This document shows positions 49,813-58,431 of a DNA stretch of 64,000 nt, piece after piece. A model generated the notes under the pieces. That model had not been told where the DNA came from. It worked only from the letters and a program-made list of their open reading frames with translations, and did not search any database. Position 1 is the stretch's first letter. Every line of letters starts with the position of its first letter. The position numbers and the translations under genes are program-made. This DNA comes from Pseudomonas putida (GTDB lineage Bacteria; Pseudomonadota; Gammaproteobacteria; Pseudomonadales; Pseudomonadaceae). The stretch covers positions 310,001-374,000 of the forward strand of contig NZ_JANHLD010000004.1 of NCBI RefSeq assembly GCF_028682455.1, read 5' to 3'.

Positions 49813-50646
49813 TCAGCCAAGCACCGTCCACAGGGCAAAACAGGCATACCAGAGCACCGCCGAGCGCAGCAACAGCTCCCACAGCGAGTCCAGCCCGACC
49901 AGGCCATCGGGGCCTGCCCCGGTGTTGGCGGGCATGTCCCCCGCCACCTGGCCTACCGAGGCAATCAGCCGGGAGGCGGTAATGTTCCAGTTGAGCAGTT
50001 CATGCAGCATGACCCGGCTCACGGCGACAAAATTGCCCACCAGCGCAAAGCTCACGCCCAGCACCCGTACCGGTGCCCAGTCGAAGGCATGACGCAATTG
50101 CTGGGCGCGCTCCTGCAACGCCGGTTGACGGGCGTGCTCGGCCGTCAGCGCCAGCAAGCGATAGGCCAGCGCAGCGGCGGGCCCCAGCAGCACATACCAG
50201 AAAATGACCGCAAAAAAACTCTGGTAGGCCTGCCACAGCAAATGCCCCTGGACCCGTTCGAGCAAGGATTGGGCGCTATCGCCCGTCACGCCCAGGTCGC
50301 GTTCGGCCACATGCACAGCCGCTTGCTCGTCGCCACGTCGCCAGGCATCGCGAAAGGGCCCCAGGGAGGCCTTCACATCGCCTCGGCCGAGGCTGTATAT
50401 GAGCACCAGCAAATGCACCGGCAGCGCCAACAACCCATAGGCGACCGGCTCGAGCACATGGGTCAGCAAGGCCAGCAGCGCCACCGGCAGCAGCACCAGA
50501 ATCGCCAGCACCCACCAGGGATGGCTTTTACCGTTGCGCTCCAGGCGAGCCAATTCGCTGCGGAAAAAACCATCGCGCTGCAGTCGCTGGCGCAGGGCCG
50601 AGAACTTCTCGAACCACAACACCAGTAACAACACCAGAAAAGTCAT
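49813..50646 (-). CDS. ampE: AmpE family inner-membrane protein
   Basis: A 277-residue membrane protein with the AmpE family start (FLVLLLVLWFEKFSALRQRLQRDGFF) and several hydrophobic segments (WVLAILVLLPVALLALLTHVL, LLALPVHLLVLIYSLGRGD, SFFAVIFWYVLLGPAAALAYRLL). AmpE is encoded with AmpD and is linked to beta-lactamase induction, but its activity is unclear. Its start overlaps the ampD stop by 4 bases. Confidence 0.9.
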   Translation of the reverse strand: MTFLVLLLVLWFEKFSALRQRLQRDGFFRSELARLERNGKSHPWWVLAILVLLPVALLALLTHVLEPVAYGLLALPVHLLVLIYSLGRGDVKASLGPFRDAWRRGDEQAAVHVAERDLGVTGDSAQSLLERVQGHLLWQAYQSFFAVIFWYVLLGPAAALAYRLLALTAEHARQPALQERAQQLRHAFDWAPVRVLGVSFALVGNFVAVSRVMLHELLNWNITASRLIASVGQVAGDMPANTGAGPDGLVGLDSLWELLLRSAVLWYACFALWTVLG

Positions 50647-51209
50647 GATCTGTCCTCGTTGTCCTTGAGGGCCGCACGGTAGCGCGGCCAGTCGAATGCC
50701 TGGCCAGGGTCGGTCTTGCGACCCGGGGCAATGTCGCTGTGGCCTTGAATCCGCTGTGGGCCGATGGCGGGCCAGGCCGCCTGGATCTGCCGGGTCAATC
50801 GCTCGAGCACGTGGTATTGGGCATCGGTAAAGGGCAACTCGTCGGTGCCTTCAAGCTCGATGCCAATGGAGAAGTCGTTGCAGGCCTGGCGCCCGTCGAA
50901 GCACGAAACCCCGGCGTGCCAGGCACGGTCCAGGCAGGAGACGAACTGGGTGACCTTGCCGTCGCGTTCGATGAAGAAATGCGCCGACACCCGTAAATCC
51001 TTGATGCCGTCGAAATAGGGGTGTTCGTTGGGGTCCAGGCGATTCTGGAAAAACGCCTGGACCTTGCCGGTGCCGAACTGCGCAGGCGGCAGGCTGATGT
51101 TGTGAATCACCAGCAGGGAGATGACCTCACCCTCGGGGCGGGTGTTGAAGTTCGGCGAGGGGCAATGGGTGACACCGGCGAACCAGCCTGTAGCGCGGTC
51201 CAGTTGCAT
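50643..51209 (-). CDS. ampD: 1,6-anhydro-N-acetylmuramyl-L-alanine amidase
   Basis: This 188-residue cytoplasmic amidase removes the peptide from anhydromuramyl recycling products and so keeps AmpR-driven beta-lactamase low. The start at 51209 gives the family N-terminus; the frame extends upstream without similarity. Zinc ligands fit VIHNISLPP (His) and GHSDIAPGRKTDPG (His and Asp). SAHFFIERDGKVTQFV and NDFSIGIELEG are also typical. The gene is translationally coupled to ampE. Confidence 0.95.
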   Translation of the reverse strand: MQLDRATGWFAGVTHCPSPNFNTRPEGEVISLLVIHNISLPPAQFGTGKVQAFFQNRLDPNEHPYFDGIKDLRVSAHFFIERDGKVTQFVSCLDRAWHAGVSCFDGRQACNDFSIGIELEGTDELPFTDAQYHVLERLTRQIQAAWPAIGPQRIQGHSDIAPGRKTDPGQAFDWPRYRAALKDNEDRS

Positions 51210-51288
51210 AGAAAATCCTGAGGCACGAGAGCACTGCCCCAGTATGCCCCGAGGCGGTGCGGGATGCATCGTTAAAACACCATCGAGG

Positions 51289-53478
51289 CTAGCGAGCCTG
51301 GGCGAGGCGCAGTTGGCTGACCACCGAGTCCAGCGCGCGATCGAACAGCAGCGTGTCATCCAGCGGGCGCACATCGCCACGGCCCAGGGCAACCGCCAGC
51401 GCCATGCGCGAATAGTCACGCACCTTCATACCGGTGCGATTGACGAAGATGAACCGGTCGGTGCTGTCGATCTGTGCGATGAGCTTGCAACGCTGCACGT
51501 CGCCGTCCTCCGTCAACTCGACCCAGCTGCCGATTCGCAAGCGCTGCACCTGCAGCAAGGCCGGATCATCATCGGCCAGGTGTACCAGGCCGTGCGCGGG
51601 CGCCGGGTGTTCGGGGTTGGCGAGGACAATCTCATCGAGCACCAGCACTCGCTCGATAGCTTCGCCGTGGCGGGTGAACGGTGCATCGAACGCCTGGACA
51701 TGCAGGGCTTCGAGCTGGGCGAAGAATTCGCTGGTAGCAAAGGGATCGAAGGCGGCACTGGCCAGGCCTTCGCGCAAGGCCTTGAGCAGGCCGGGCACGA
51801 CTGCCAGCAGGCGCTGGGCGGCGTCGTCCTCGTCATGCGGCTCGACGCTCCAGATCAAGGTATCCATGGTCTCCAGGCCCCCGACCCACTGGGCCGAGCT
51901 GTCGCCATGCTTAAGGCAGGCCAGCAGCAACACCTGGCTCCAGGCTTCTTCGAGCAGGCGCACCACCACCCGCGGCAGGGTTTTGCCGAGCAGGCGTCGG
52001 TTCAGTTCCTGTTGCACCCGCTGGCGCGCCAGTTGGGCCCGGGCCCGCCCCTCCTCGGCATCGCGGGTACGTTGTTCGAGCAGCTCGTTGCGTCGCCGTT
52101 CATCACTGTTGAAGGCAAGGAATTCGGCCAGCAAGTCGGAAAAAATCGCCGGGTCGTCGACAAAGTCGCTGAGCAACCGCTGGACGATCTTTTCCACCCG
52201 CGGGTACAGGGCGTCGCGCTGACAGTCGTCACCGGCATCCCAGCCCATGGCGGCGGTGGCGATCTCGTTGAGCAGGCGTCGGGCCGGGTGGCTGCTGCGG
52301 CTGAAAAAACGCTTGTCGAGCACCGCGACCTTGAGCAGCGGAATCTGCATGCGGCCGATCAATACGCGCAGTGAATGCGGCAGGTTGTGGTCGACCAGAA
52401 TGAAGTCGAAGAGCATGCCGATCAGGTTGATCACATCCTCATCGACCCCTTCGACCTTGCGGTAGGTCCCGCTCTTGACACTGACCCGGGTGAGCAACTG
52501 CTCAAGCTGCTGATGCAGGTCGAAGTCATCCACCTGCGGGGTGGGCGGCACATAGTGCTGCAGATGCGAGAGCAAGCGCAGCAAGTCGCGGGTGCTGATC
52601 GGCTGCACCGCATTGCCGGCCTCGAGCCGCGGCGCGACCCGACCACGGACCCGCGACAGCAAGCATTGCAGGGCGCTGAACACGGCTTGCTCGTTGGCAT
52701 CCAGGGTGGCACCCAGGCGTTCGTCGCCCTCCTGGTTGGCCGGGTCGCTGCGACTGGAAGCGCTGCGGTCCTCGACACGGCGACGGGGCACCGACTTGAG
52801 TTCAGGCAGGATGCCGGTGGCCACCAGTAGCTGGTTGGCTTCGCCGTACAACTGGTCGGCGTCCTGCAGCACATAGCGCTCGAACAGCTTGAGGATGATC
52901 AGCTTGACCTTGATGCCAACCCCCAGGTTGCGCCCGGCCTGGAGAAAATACTCGCAGAGCATGGCCGGCCCCAGTGGATTGCTCCGGTCATCCAGGGCCT
53001 GCCTGGTCAGGGCCGCGAAGCGCAAGGTCAACTGGTTGAGGGCAAAGCCATCGCGGGCCAGCACCCGGGCAACCATGGCATCCAGGGCCACCGTGCGCTC
53101 AAGTTCATCGTTGGCTACCAGCACCAGCTTGTCATAGCCGCTACCGGGGGGCGCCAGCGGCATCGGGTCGGTCTGGCTGAGGCGCACGAATGCCTGGTAG
53201 AAGCGATCGAGGTAGCCGCGCTCGATGTTCTTGCGCTTGAGGCGCAGGTCGCGCATGGCTTCGAAGAGGTAGTTCTGCTCACTGTTGCTGGCAGCCTTGT
53301 CGGCCATCTCGAACAGGGTGTCGTCGGCATTGTCGAACAACGCCTGCAAGCCCTGGCGCAGGTGCAGGGCAGCCTTGTCACGCACTTGCAGGAGCACCAC
53401 GGGCAGACGAGCAAGCGGCGCGCTGTGCGCCTGTTCGATGGAGGCCGTGATCGGCACCACCTTCCCGTCTTTGTGCAT
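51289..53478 (-). CDS. DUF1631 family protein
   Basis: A 729-residue protein. The start at 53478 (MHKDGKVVPITASIEQAH) is preferred to a frame 29 codons longer. It is rich in helices with no signal peptide or membrane segment. Recognisable family stretches are LFDNADDTLFEMADKAASN, the middle LMRVLIGRMQIPLLKVAVLDKRFFSRSSHPARRLLNEIA-type region, and a C-terminal beta-part (RLRIGSWVELTEDGDVQRCKLIAQI, FIFVNRTGMKVRDYSRMAL) that resembles a PilZ-like barrel. Its position beside ampD and nadC is conserved in Pseudomonas. The function is unknown. Confidence 0.85.
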   Translation of the reverse strand: MHKDGKVVPITASIEQAHSAPLARLPVVLLQVRDKAALHLRQGLQALFDNADDTLFEMADKAASNSEQNYLFEAMRDLRLKRKNIERGYLDRFYQAFVRLSQTDPMPLAPPGSGYDKLVLVANDELERTVALDAMVARVLARDGFALNQLTLRFAALTRQALDDRSNPLGPAMLCEYFLQAGRNLGVGIKVKLIILKLFERYVLQDADQLYGEANQLLVATGILPELKSVPRRRVEDRSASSRSDPANQEGDERLGATLDANEQAVFSALQCLLSRVRGRVAPRLEAGNAVQPISTRDLLRLLSHLQHYVPPTPQVDDFDLHQQLEQLLTRVSVKSGTYRKVEGVDEDVINLIGMLFDFILVDHNLPHSLRVLIGRMQIPLLKVAVLDKRFFSRSSHPARRLLNEIATAAMGWDAGDDCQRDALYPRVEKIVQRLLSDFVDDPAIFSDLLAEFLAFNSDERRRNELLEQRTRDAEEGRARAQLARQRVQQELNRRLLGKTLPRVVVRLLEEAWSQVLLLACLKHGDSSAQWVGGLETMDTLIWSVEPHDEDDAAQRLLAVVPGLLKALREGLASAAFDPFATSEFFAQLEALHVQAFDAPFTRHGEAIERVLVLDEIVLANPEHPAPAHGLVHLADDDPALLQVQRLRIGSWVELTEDGDVQRCKLIAQIDSTDRFIFVNRTGMKVRDYSRMALAVALGRGDVRPLDDTLLFDRALDSVVSQLRLAQAR

Positions 53479-53702
53479 CCCGGACTCCTTGCTGGGTGAA
53501 AATGTGAAATGAATCGATAAATCGTCAAAGCTATGACGCCAAATACAAGTCGCATTATCTGGCAAAAACTGGACACTCGCCAGTTCAGGCAGTGTCTTCG
53601 GTGGTGCGAGTGGTGATAGACCGGCTAGCGCGCCAAAAGCTCATTTGGCCTGACCAAAGGTCAAGCTTGCCGTGCTTGCTGCAAGCGCGCCCCACCCTGC
53701 CC

Positions 53703-53708
53703 TATAAT
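53703..53708 (+). promoter_or_regulatory. nadC: Possible -10 element of nadC
   Basis: TATAAT lies 28 bases before the nadC start. A clear -35 at the usual spacing is not seen; TTGCTG at 53676 is 21 bases away. The call is tentative. Confidence 0.4.
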
Positions 53709-53736
53709 CCCGGGCACTTAGCTTGTGGAGCTCGCC

Positions 53737-54585
53737 ATGCCGAATTTACGCCTCGCCGACCTGACCGCCGAAATCGAAGCCAACGTGCGCCGTGCGTTGC
53801 TTGAAGACGTGGGCAGTGGCGACATCACCGCCCAACTGATCCCGGCCGAGCGCCTGGCCAAGGCCACCATCATTACCCGCGATGATTGCGTGATCGCCGG
53901 CACCGCCTGGGTCGATGCGGTGTTCCGCCAGCTCGATCCGCGGGTGGCGGTGCATTGGCAGGTCAAGGATGGTGAGCGGGCCAAGGCCAACCAGCCGCTG
54001 TTTCACCTCGAAGGCCCGGCCCGTTCGTTGCTGACCGGCGAGCGCAGCGCGCTGAATTTCCTGCAGCTGCTTTCGGGTGTGGCCACCCACGCACAGTTTT
54101 TGGCCGACAAAGTGGCCGACACCCAGGTCAAGCTGCTCGACACCCGCAAGACCCTGCCCGGCCTGCGCCTGGCGCAGAAGTACGCGGTGACTTGCGGCGG
54201 CTGCCACAACCACCGCATCGGCCTGTTCGATGCCTTCCTGATCAAGGAAAACCACATCGCTGCCAGCGGCGGCATTGCCCAGGCCATCAGCGCAGCCCGG
54301 CGCATCGCCCCCGGCAAACCGGTAGAAGTCGAAGTGGAAAGCCTGGACGAATTGAAGGAAGCGCTGGAGGCCGGTGCCGATATCGTCATGCTCGACGAGC
54401 TGAGCCTGGACGACATGCGCGAAGCGGTACGCCTGAATGCCGGCAAGGCCAAGCTCGAGGCCAGCGGCGGCGTCAATGAAAGCACCCTGCGGGTGATTGC
54501 CGAGACGGGCGTGGACTACATCTCGATCGGTGCCATGACCAAGGATGTCAAGGCGGTGGACCTGTCCATGCGCTTGAGCCTCTGA
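53737..54585 (+). CDS. nadC: Nicotinate-nucleotide pyrophosphorylase (quinolinate phosphoribosyltransferase)
   Basis: This 282-residue enzyme joins quinolinate to PRPP in NAD synthesis. ATG at 53737 is preferred to a GTG four codons earlier. LLEDVGSGDITAQLIP, LNFLQLLSGVATHA, DTRKTLPGLRLAQKYAVTCGGCHNHR and LIKENHIAASGG are family signatures, with the Arg/Lys/His residues for quinolinate and phosphate. VEVEVESLDELKEAL and LEASGGVNESTLRVIAETGVDYISIGAMT finish the barrel. It reads toward a REP pair shared with trxB. Confidence 0.96.
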   Translation: MPNLRLADLTAEIEANVRRALLEDVGSGDITAQLIPAERLAKATIITRDDCVIAGTAWVDAVFRQLDPRVAVHWQVKDGERAKANQPLFHLEGPARSLLTGERSALNFLQLLSGVATHAQFLADKVADTQVKLLDTRKTLPGLRLAQKYAVTCGGCHNHRIGLFDAFLIKENHIAASGGIAQAISAARRIAPGKPVEVEVESLDELKEALEAGADIVMLDELSLDDMREAVRLNAGKAKLEASGGVNESTLRVIAETGVDYISIGAMTKDVKAVDLSMRLSL

Positions 54586-54606
54586 GGTTTACCGCAGGCA
54601 AAAAAA

Positions 54607-54661
54607 ATCGCGGGGCAAGCCCGCTCCCACAGGTCTTGTGGGAGCGGGCTTGCCCCGCGAT
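54607..54661. repeat. REP pair (perfect inverted repeat)
   Basis: ATCGCGGGGCAAGCCCGCTC...CAC and its exact complement face each other across 7 bases, giving 24-base arms. It lies between the convergent nadC and trxB genes and probably serves as a bidirectional end-of-transcript structure. Confidence 0.9.
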
Positions 54662-54669
54662 CATTTCAA

Positions 54670-55632
54670 TTACAGCGAAGCGTTCTGCAGACCATCCAGG
54701 TAACGCTCGACATCCAGCGCGGCCATGCAGCCGGCACCCGCCGAGGTGATGGCCTGGCGGTAGACGTGGTCAGCCACGTCGCCAGCGGCGAACACGCCTT
54801 CGACGTTGGTGGCGGTGGCGTTGCCGTCACGGCCGCCGTTGACCACCAGGTAGCCGTCCTTGAGGGTCAGTTGGCCTTCGAACAGTGAGGTGTTCGGCGT
54901 GTGGCCAATGGCGATGAACACGCCGTCGACCTTGATTTCGTCGAAGCTGCCATCGTTGTTCTTCAGGCGCGCACCGGTCACGCCCATGTCATCGCCCAGG
55001 ACTTCGTCCAGGTTGGCGTTGAGCTTGAGCTCGATCTTGCCTTCGGCCACACGGGCGTTGAGCTTGTCGACCAGGATCTTCTCGGCACGGAAGGTCTCGC
55101 GGCGGTGAACCAGGGTGACCTTGCTGGCGATATTGGCCAGGTACAGGGCTTCTTCGACAGCGGTGTTGCCGCCACCCACCACAGCCACAGGCTTGTTGCG
55201 GTAGAAGAAACCGTCGCAGGTCGCGCAGGCGGAAACGCCCTTGCCCATGAAGCTCTCTTCCGACGGCAGGCCCAGGTAACGTGCACTGGCGCCGGTGGCG
55301 ATGATCAGTGCATCGCAGGTGTAGGTGGCGCTGTCGCCCTTGAGGGTGAACGGCTTGCTGGCCAGGTCTACGGCATTGATGTGATCGAACACCACTTCGG
55401 TCTCGAAGCGCTCGGCGTGTTCCTGCATACGCTGCATCAGCGCAGGACCGGTCAGGCCGTGGGCGTCGCCCGGCCAGTTGTCGACTTCAGTGGTGGTGGT
55501 CAGCTGGCCGCCAGCCTGCATGCCGGTGATCAGCAGCGGCTTGAGGTTGGCACGGGCGGCATAGACCGCAGCGCTGTAACCGGCAGGGCCGGAACCCAGG
55601 ATAATCACTCGCGAATGACGTACTTCAGACAT
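54670..55632 (-). CDS. trxB: Thioredoxin reductase
   Basis: A 320-residue FAD enzyme that reduces thioredoxin with NADPH. VIILGSGPAGYSAAVYAAR binds FAD, the redox-active CATCDG lies at about residue 138, VAVVGGGNTAVEEALYL binds NADPH, and GVFAAGDVAD is the second FAD motif. It lies downstream of the peroxiredoxin gene on the same strand, 119 bases apart, which suggests a functional pair for peroxide reduction. Confidence 0.95.
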   Translation of the reverse strand: MSEVRHSRVIILGSGPAGYSAAVYAARANLKPLLITGMQAGGQLTTTTEVDNWPGDAHGLTGPALMQRMQEHAERFETEVVFDHINAVDLASKPFTLKGDSATYTCDALIIATGASARYLGLPSEESFMGKGVSACATCDGFFYRNKPVAVVGGGNTAVEEALYLANIASKVTLVHRRETFRAEKILVDKLNARVAEGKIELKLNANLDEVLGDDMGVTGARLKNNDGSFDEIKVDGVFIAIGHTPNTSLFEGQLTLKDGYLVVNGGRDGNATATNVEGVFAAGDVADHVYRQAITSAGAGCMAALDVERYLDGLQNASL

Positions 55633-55649
55633 GACGCTCTCCTGTCGAG

Positions 55650-55669
55650 GCGGGCAATCACATGCCCGC
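55650..55669. repeat. Hairpin between peroxiredoxin and trxB genes
   Basis: GCGGGCA and TGCCCGC form a 7-base stem with a 6-base loop, 18 bases before the trxB start. On the minus strand no T-run follows, so it is not a standard terminator. It may limit read-through or stabilise processed ends. Confidence 0.45.
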
Positions 55670-55751
55670 TTCTGGAATAAAAAAGAACCTGCGAAGCACT
55701 TGGGGAAGGCTTTGGGTCGCAGGTCCTGAAAAACGTTGAAGCGCAGCGGCC

Positions 55752-56351
55752 TTACAGGCTGTTGGCGTTCTCGGCCAGGTAGTCGGCAACGCCCTTGGCG
55801 TCAGCCTTCATGCCTTTCTGGCCTGGACGCCAGCCGGCTGGGCAGACTTCGCCGTGCTGTTCGGTGAACTGCAGGGCTTCGACCAGGCGGATCATCTCGT
55901 CGACTTCACGACCCAGCGGCAGGTTGTTCACCACCTGGTGCTGAACCACACCTTGCTGGTCGATCAGGAACGAGGCACGCAGGGCCACGCCAGCTTCGTG
56001 CTCGATACCGTAGGCACGGGTGATCTCGTGGGTCACGTCGGCCACCATGGTGAACTCGACTTCGCCGATACCGCCCTTCTCTACCGGCGTATTGCGCCAG
56101 GCGTAGTGAGTGAACTGCGAGTCGATGGACACACCCACCACCTCGACACCCAACTCACGGAATTTATCCATGCGATTGTTGTGAGCGATGATTTCCGACG
56201 GGCAGACGAAGGTGAAGTCCAGCGGCCAGAAGAACAGCACGACGTATTTGCCGCGCAGGGAAGAAAGCTTGAAGCTGTCGACGATCGAACCGTCGCCCAG
56301 TACCGCCGCCGCATCGAAATCAGGGGCTTGCTTGTTGACCAGAATGCTCAT
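55752..56351 (-). CDS. 2-Cys peroxiredoxin (AhpC/Tsa type)
   Basis: This 199-residue peroxidase has the peroxidatic cysteine in PLDFTFVCPSEI (about residue 50) and the resolving cysteine in HGEVCPAGWRPG (about residue 170), with the GGIGE and C-terminal region of sensitive 2-Cys enzymes. It reduces hydrogen peroxide and organic peroxides using thioredoxin. The trxB gene downstream supplies the reductase side. An OxyR-like half-site and a palindrome lie upstream. Confidence 0.93.
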   Translation of the reverse strand: MSILVNKQAPDFDAAAVLGDGSIVDSFKLSSLRGKYVVLFFWPLDFTFVCPSEIIAHNNRMDKFRELGVEVVGVSIDSQFTHYAWRNTPVEKGGIGEVEFTMVADVTHEITRAYGIEHEAGVALRASFLIDQQGVVQHQVVNNLPLGREVDEMIRLVEALQFTEQHGEVCPAGWRPGQKGMKADAKGVADYLAENANSL

Positions 56352-56421
56352 GAAAACTCCTTGAAGAAGTGAATTCGAAGGCGTTGAAAAGTTGTGCGCA
56401 CTTTAGCGAGGCCGCAGAGAT

Positions 56422-56476
56422 TAAGGAAATATCCTTAGACAATCCACCTTATAGGCCGGCTCTATTTATCGTTAAA
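56422..56476. promoter_or_regulatory. Palindrome and OxyR-like half-site upstream of the peroxiredoxin gene
   Basis: TAAGGAAATATCCTTA (56422-56437) is a perfect 6-4-6 palindrome, 71 bases before the peroxiredoxin start. ATAG-N7-CTAT (56451-56465) matches half of the OxyR tetranucleotide pattern; the next element at 56473-56476 is TAAA, a poor match. Peroxide control is plausible. The palindrome's binding protein is unknown. Confidence 0.4.
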
Positions 56477-56617
56477 GACTACAGGTGTTTGTCTATGAGG
56501 CCTTACAACGGCAGCCGCCGAGGTTTTGTTACAGCCCGTGTCCCGCTTTGCGCTGCGCTTTCGCCGACCGCCCAAACTCGGTAAGGTCAGCGCGTTTTCT
56601 TTCACCCGGAGCCCTAT

Positions 56618-57346
56618 ATGCAAGCCCCTGTCCTCTCTGGCCCTCAGTACCTGCGCGAAGGACTGAAACTGGTCCTGAGCCCGAGCCTGCGCCTGTTCGT
56701 GTTGCTGCCCCTGGCGGTCAACCTGCTGCTGTTCGTCGGCCTGATCTACTTTGCCGGTCATCAGTTCAGCCTCTGGGTCGATTCACTGATGCCCAGCCTG
56801 CCGAGCTGGCTGAGCTTCCTGAGCTATGTGCTATGGCCGCTGTTCGTGGTCCTGGTGGCGCTGATGGTGTTTTTCACCTTCACCATGCTGGCCAACGTCA
56901 TTGCCGCGCCGTTCAATGGTTTTCTGGCTGAAAAGGTCGAAGTGGTGGTGCGTGGCACCGATGACTTCCCGGCATTCAGCTGGGCCGAACTGATGGCCAT
57001 GGTGCCCCGCACCCTGGGGCGTGAAATGCGCAAGCTGGGGTACTTCCTGCCCCGGGCGCTTGGCCTGTTCATCCTCTCGCTGATCCCGGTGGTCAATATC
57101 ATCGCGGCGCCGCTGTGGCTGTTGTTCGGTATCTGGATGATGGCCATCCAGTACATCGACTACCCGGCCGACAACCACAAGATGAGCTGGCAGGACATGC
57201 TCGCCTGGCTGCGCGAAAAGCGCTGGCAGAGCCTGGGCTTTGGCGGCTCGGTGTACCTGGTGCTGATGGTGCCCTTCCTCAACATCCTGATGATGCCGGC
57301 GGCCGTGGCCGGGGCCACCCTGTTCTGGGTGCGCGAACGCCAGTAG
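56618..57346 (+). CDS. cysZ: Sulfate transporter CysZ
   Basis: A 242-residue inner-membrane protein of the CysZ/EI24 family: SGPQYLREGLKLVLSPSLRLFVLLPLAVNLLLF at the start, FTMLANVIAAPFNGFLAEKVE in the middle and ALGLFILSLIPVVNIIAAPLWLLFG later. CysZ mediates sulfate entry for cysteine synthesis. The stop codon lies in the first bases of a REP element (gTAGgagcggg). Confidence 0.92.
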   Translation: MQAPVLSGPQYLREGLKLVLSPSLRLFVLLPLAVNLLLFVGLIYFAGHQFSLWVDSLMPSLPSWLSFLSYVLWPLFVVLVALMVFFTFTMLANVIAAPFNGFLAEKVEVVVRGTDDFPAFSWAELMAMVPRTLGREMRKLGYFLPRALGLFILSLIPVVNIIAAPLWLLFGIWMMAIQYIDYPADNHKMSWQDMLAWLREKRWQSLGFGGSVYLVLMVPFLNILMMPAAVAGATLFWVRERQ

Positions 57347-57416
57347 GAGCGGGCTTGCCCCGCGATTGCGGTGTGTATCAGTCGCCCTGCATCGCGGGGC
57401 AAGCCGCTCCTGCGGT
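57343..57416. repeat. REP pair between cysZ and LysR gene
   Basis: GTAGGAGCGGGCTTGCCCCG faces CGGGGCAAGCCGCTCCTGCG about 25 bases on. The right arm has lost one C and has changes near its end. The left arm carries the cysZ stop; the right arm encodes the end of the convergent LysR gene. Confidence 0.85.
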
Positions 57417-58331
57417 AATCAGCTCGATGGCCTGGCGGGCGATCGGCGACAGGGTCCGGCCGGCATGGCAGACAATCGCACTGGCAATGTTGCAGCCACC
57501 CCCGGGGAATCCAGGCTGCAACAAGGCCCCCACATCACGCATCGCACCGCTGCGCAGGTCACCTTCCAGCCAGGCTCGCCAGGTGAACAACAACGAGTCA
57601 CTGCCCAGGGTCGTGGAACGCAACAACTGAAGGTCGTTGCAGCCCAGGGCCAAGGGCGCACTCGTCCCCTCGGGCAGGTCCAGCAAGTCACGCAGGCGCA
57701 CCGGCGCCACCTCGTCGAACAGTACCGAACTCCACGGGTACTCCAGCAGTTGCTCGCGGGTCACCGGCCCCCGCTGCCGTACCAGCGGATGGTCGCCACG
57801 GCAGAAGATCGATGTAGGCTCGGCAGGTAAGGGCGTGATGTTGAAGCGCGGATCGGACAAACGCCCCGGGTCGCAGGTGTAGGCGACAAAGAATTCGATC
57901 TGTTCCTGCTCCAGCTGCTGGGTCAGGTGGTGCCAGTGGTTGACCTCGACCTTCATCACCAGTTTGGGAATCCGTGTGCGCAACACGGTCAGCGTATTGG
58001 CCAGGTACAGATTGGCGGCCATCATCCCCGCACCGAAATTCAGCTCGCCGCCATCGGCCTGGGCGATGTGGTTGGCCTCGGCCACCAGGCGCCTGGCACT
58101 GCCCAGCAACTCCCGCCCCCTGGCCAGCAATTGGCGCCCCGCAGCGGTAAGCCTGACGGAGCGGGTGTCGCGATCGAAAAGACGCACTCCAAGATCGGCC
58201 TCCAGCGTCTGGATGCTGCGGCTGAAGGCAGTCTGGGACAGGTTGGCGCGTTCGGCGGCACGGGAGAAGTGCAGCTCCTCGCTGAGCAACACCAGGTGAC
58301 GGATGCGCTTCAGATCGATTGAGTCAGCCAC
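57378..58331 (-). CDS. LysR family transcriptional regulator
   Basis: A 317-residue LysR protein with the helix-turn-helix at about residues 5-65 (RIRHLVLLSEELHFSRAAERANLSQTAFSRSIQTLEADLG). The effector domain includes FNITPLPAEPTSIFCRGDHPLV. It is divergent from an M20 peptidase-like gene 100 bases away, which it probably controls. Its last residues (AGAACPAMQGD) are read from a REP arm, so the end has been remodelled by the repeat. Confidence 0.88.
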   Translation of the reverse strand: MADSIDLKRIRHLVLLSEELHFSRAAERANLSQTAFSRSIQTLEADLGVRLFDRDTRSVRLTAAGRQLLARGRELLGSARRLVAEANHIAQADGGELNFGAGMMAANLYLANTLTVLRTRIPKLVMKVEVNHWHHLTQQLEQEQIEFFVAYTCDPGRLSDPRFNITPLPAEPTSIFCRGDHPLVRQRGPVTREQLLEYPWSSVLFDEVAPVRLRDLLDLPEGTSAPLALGCNDLQLLRSTTLGSDSLLFTWRAWLEGDLRSGAMRDVGALLQPGFPGGGCNIASAIVCHAGRTLSPIARQAIELITAGAACPAMQGD

Positions 58332-58431
58332 TGCATTAATTCCTGGTTACTTTTGCATTGGACGCACAAGGCATAGATACACAGACTGACCCGGCCGTGC
58401 AACAAATCCTACAAGTACAAGGAATTACGCC

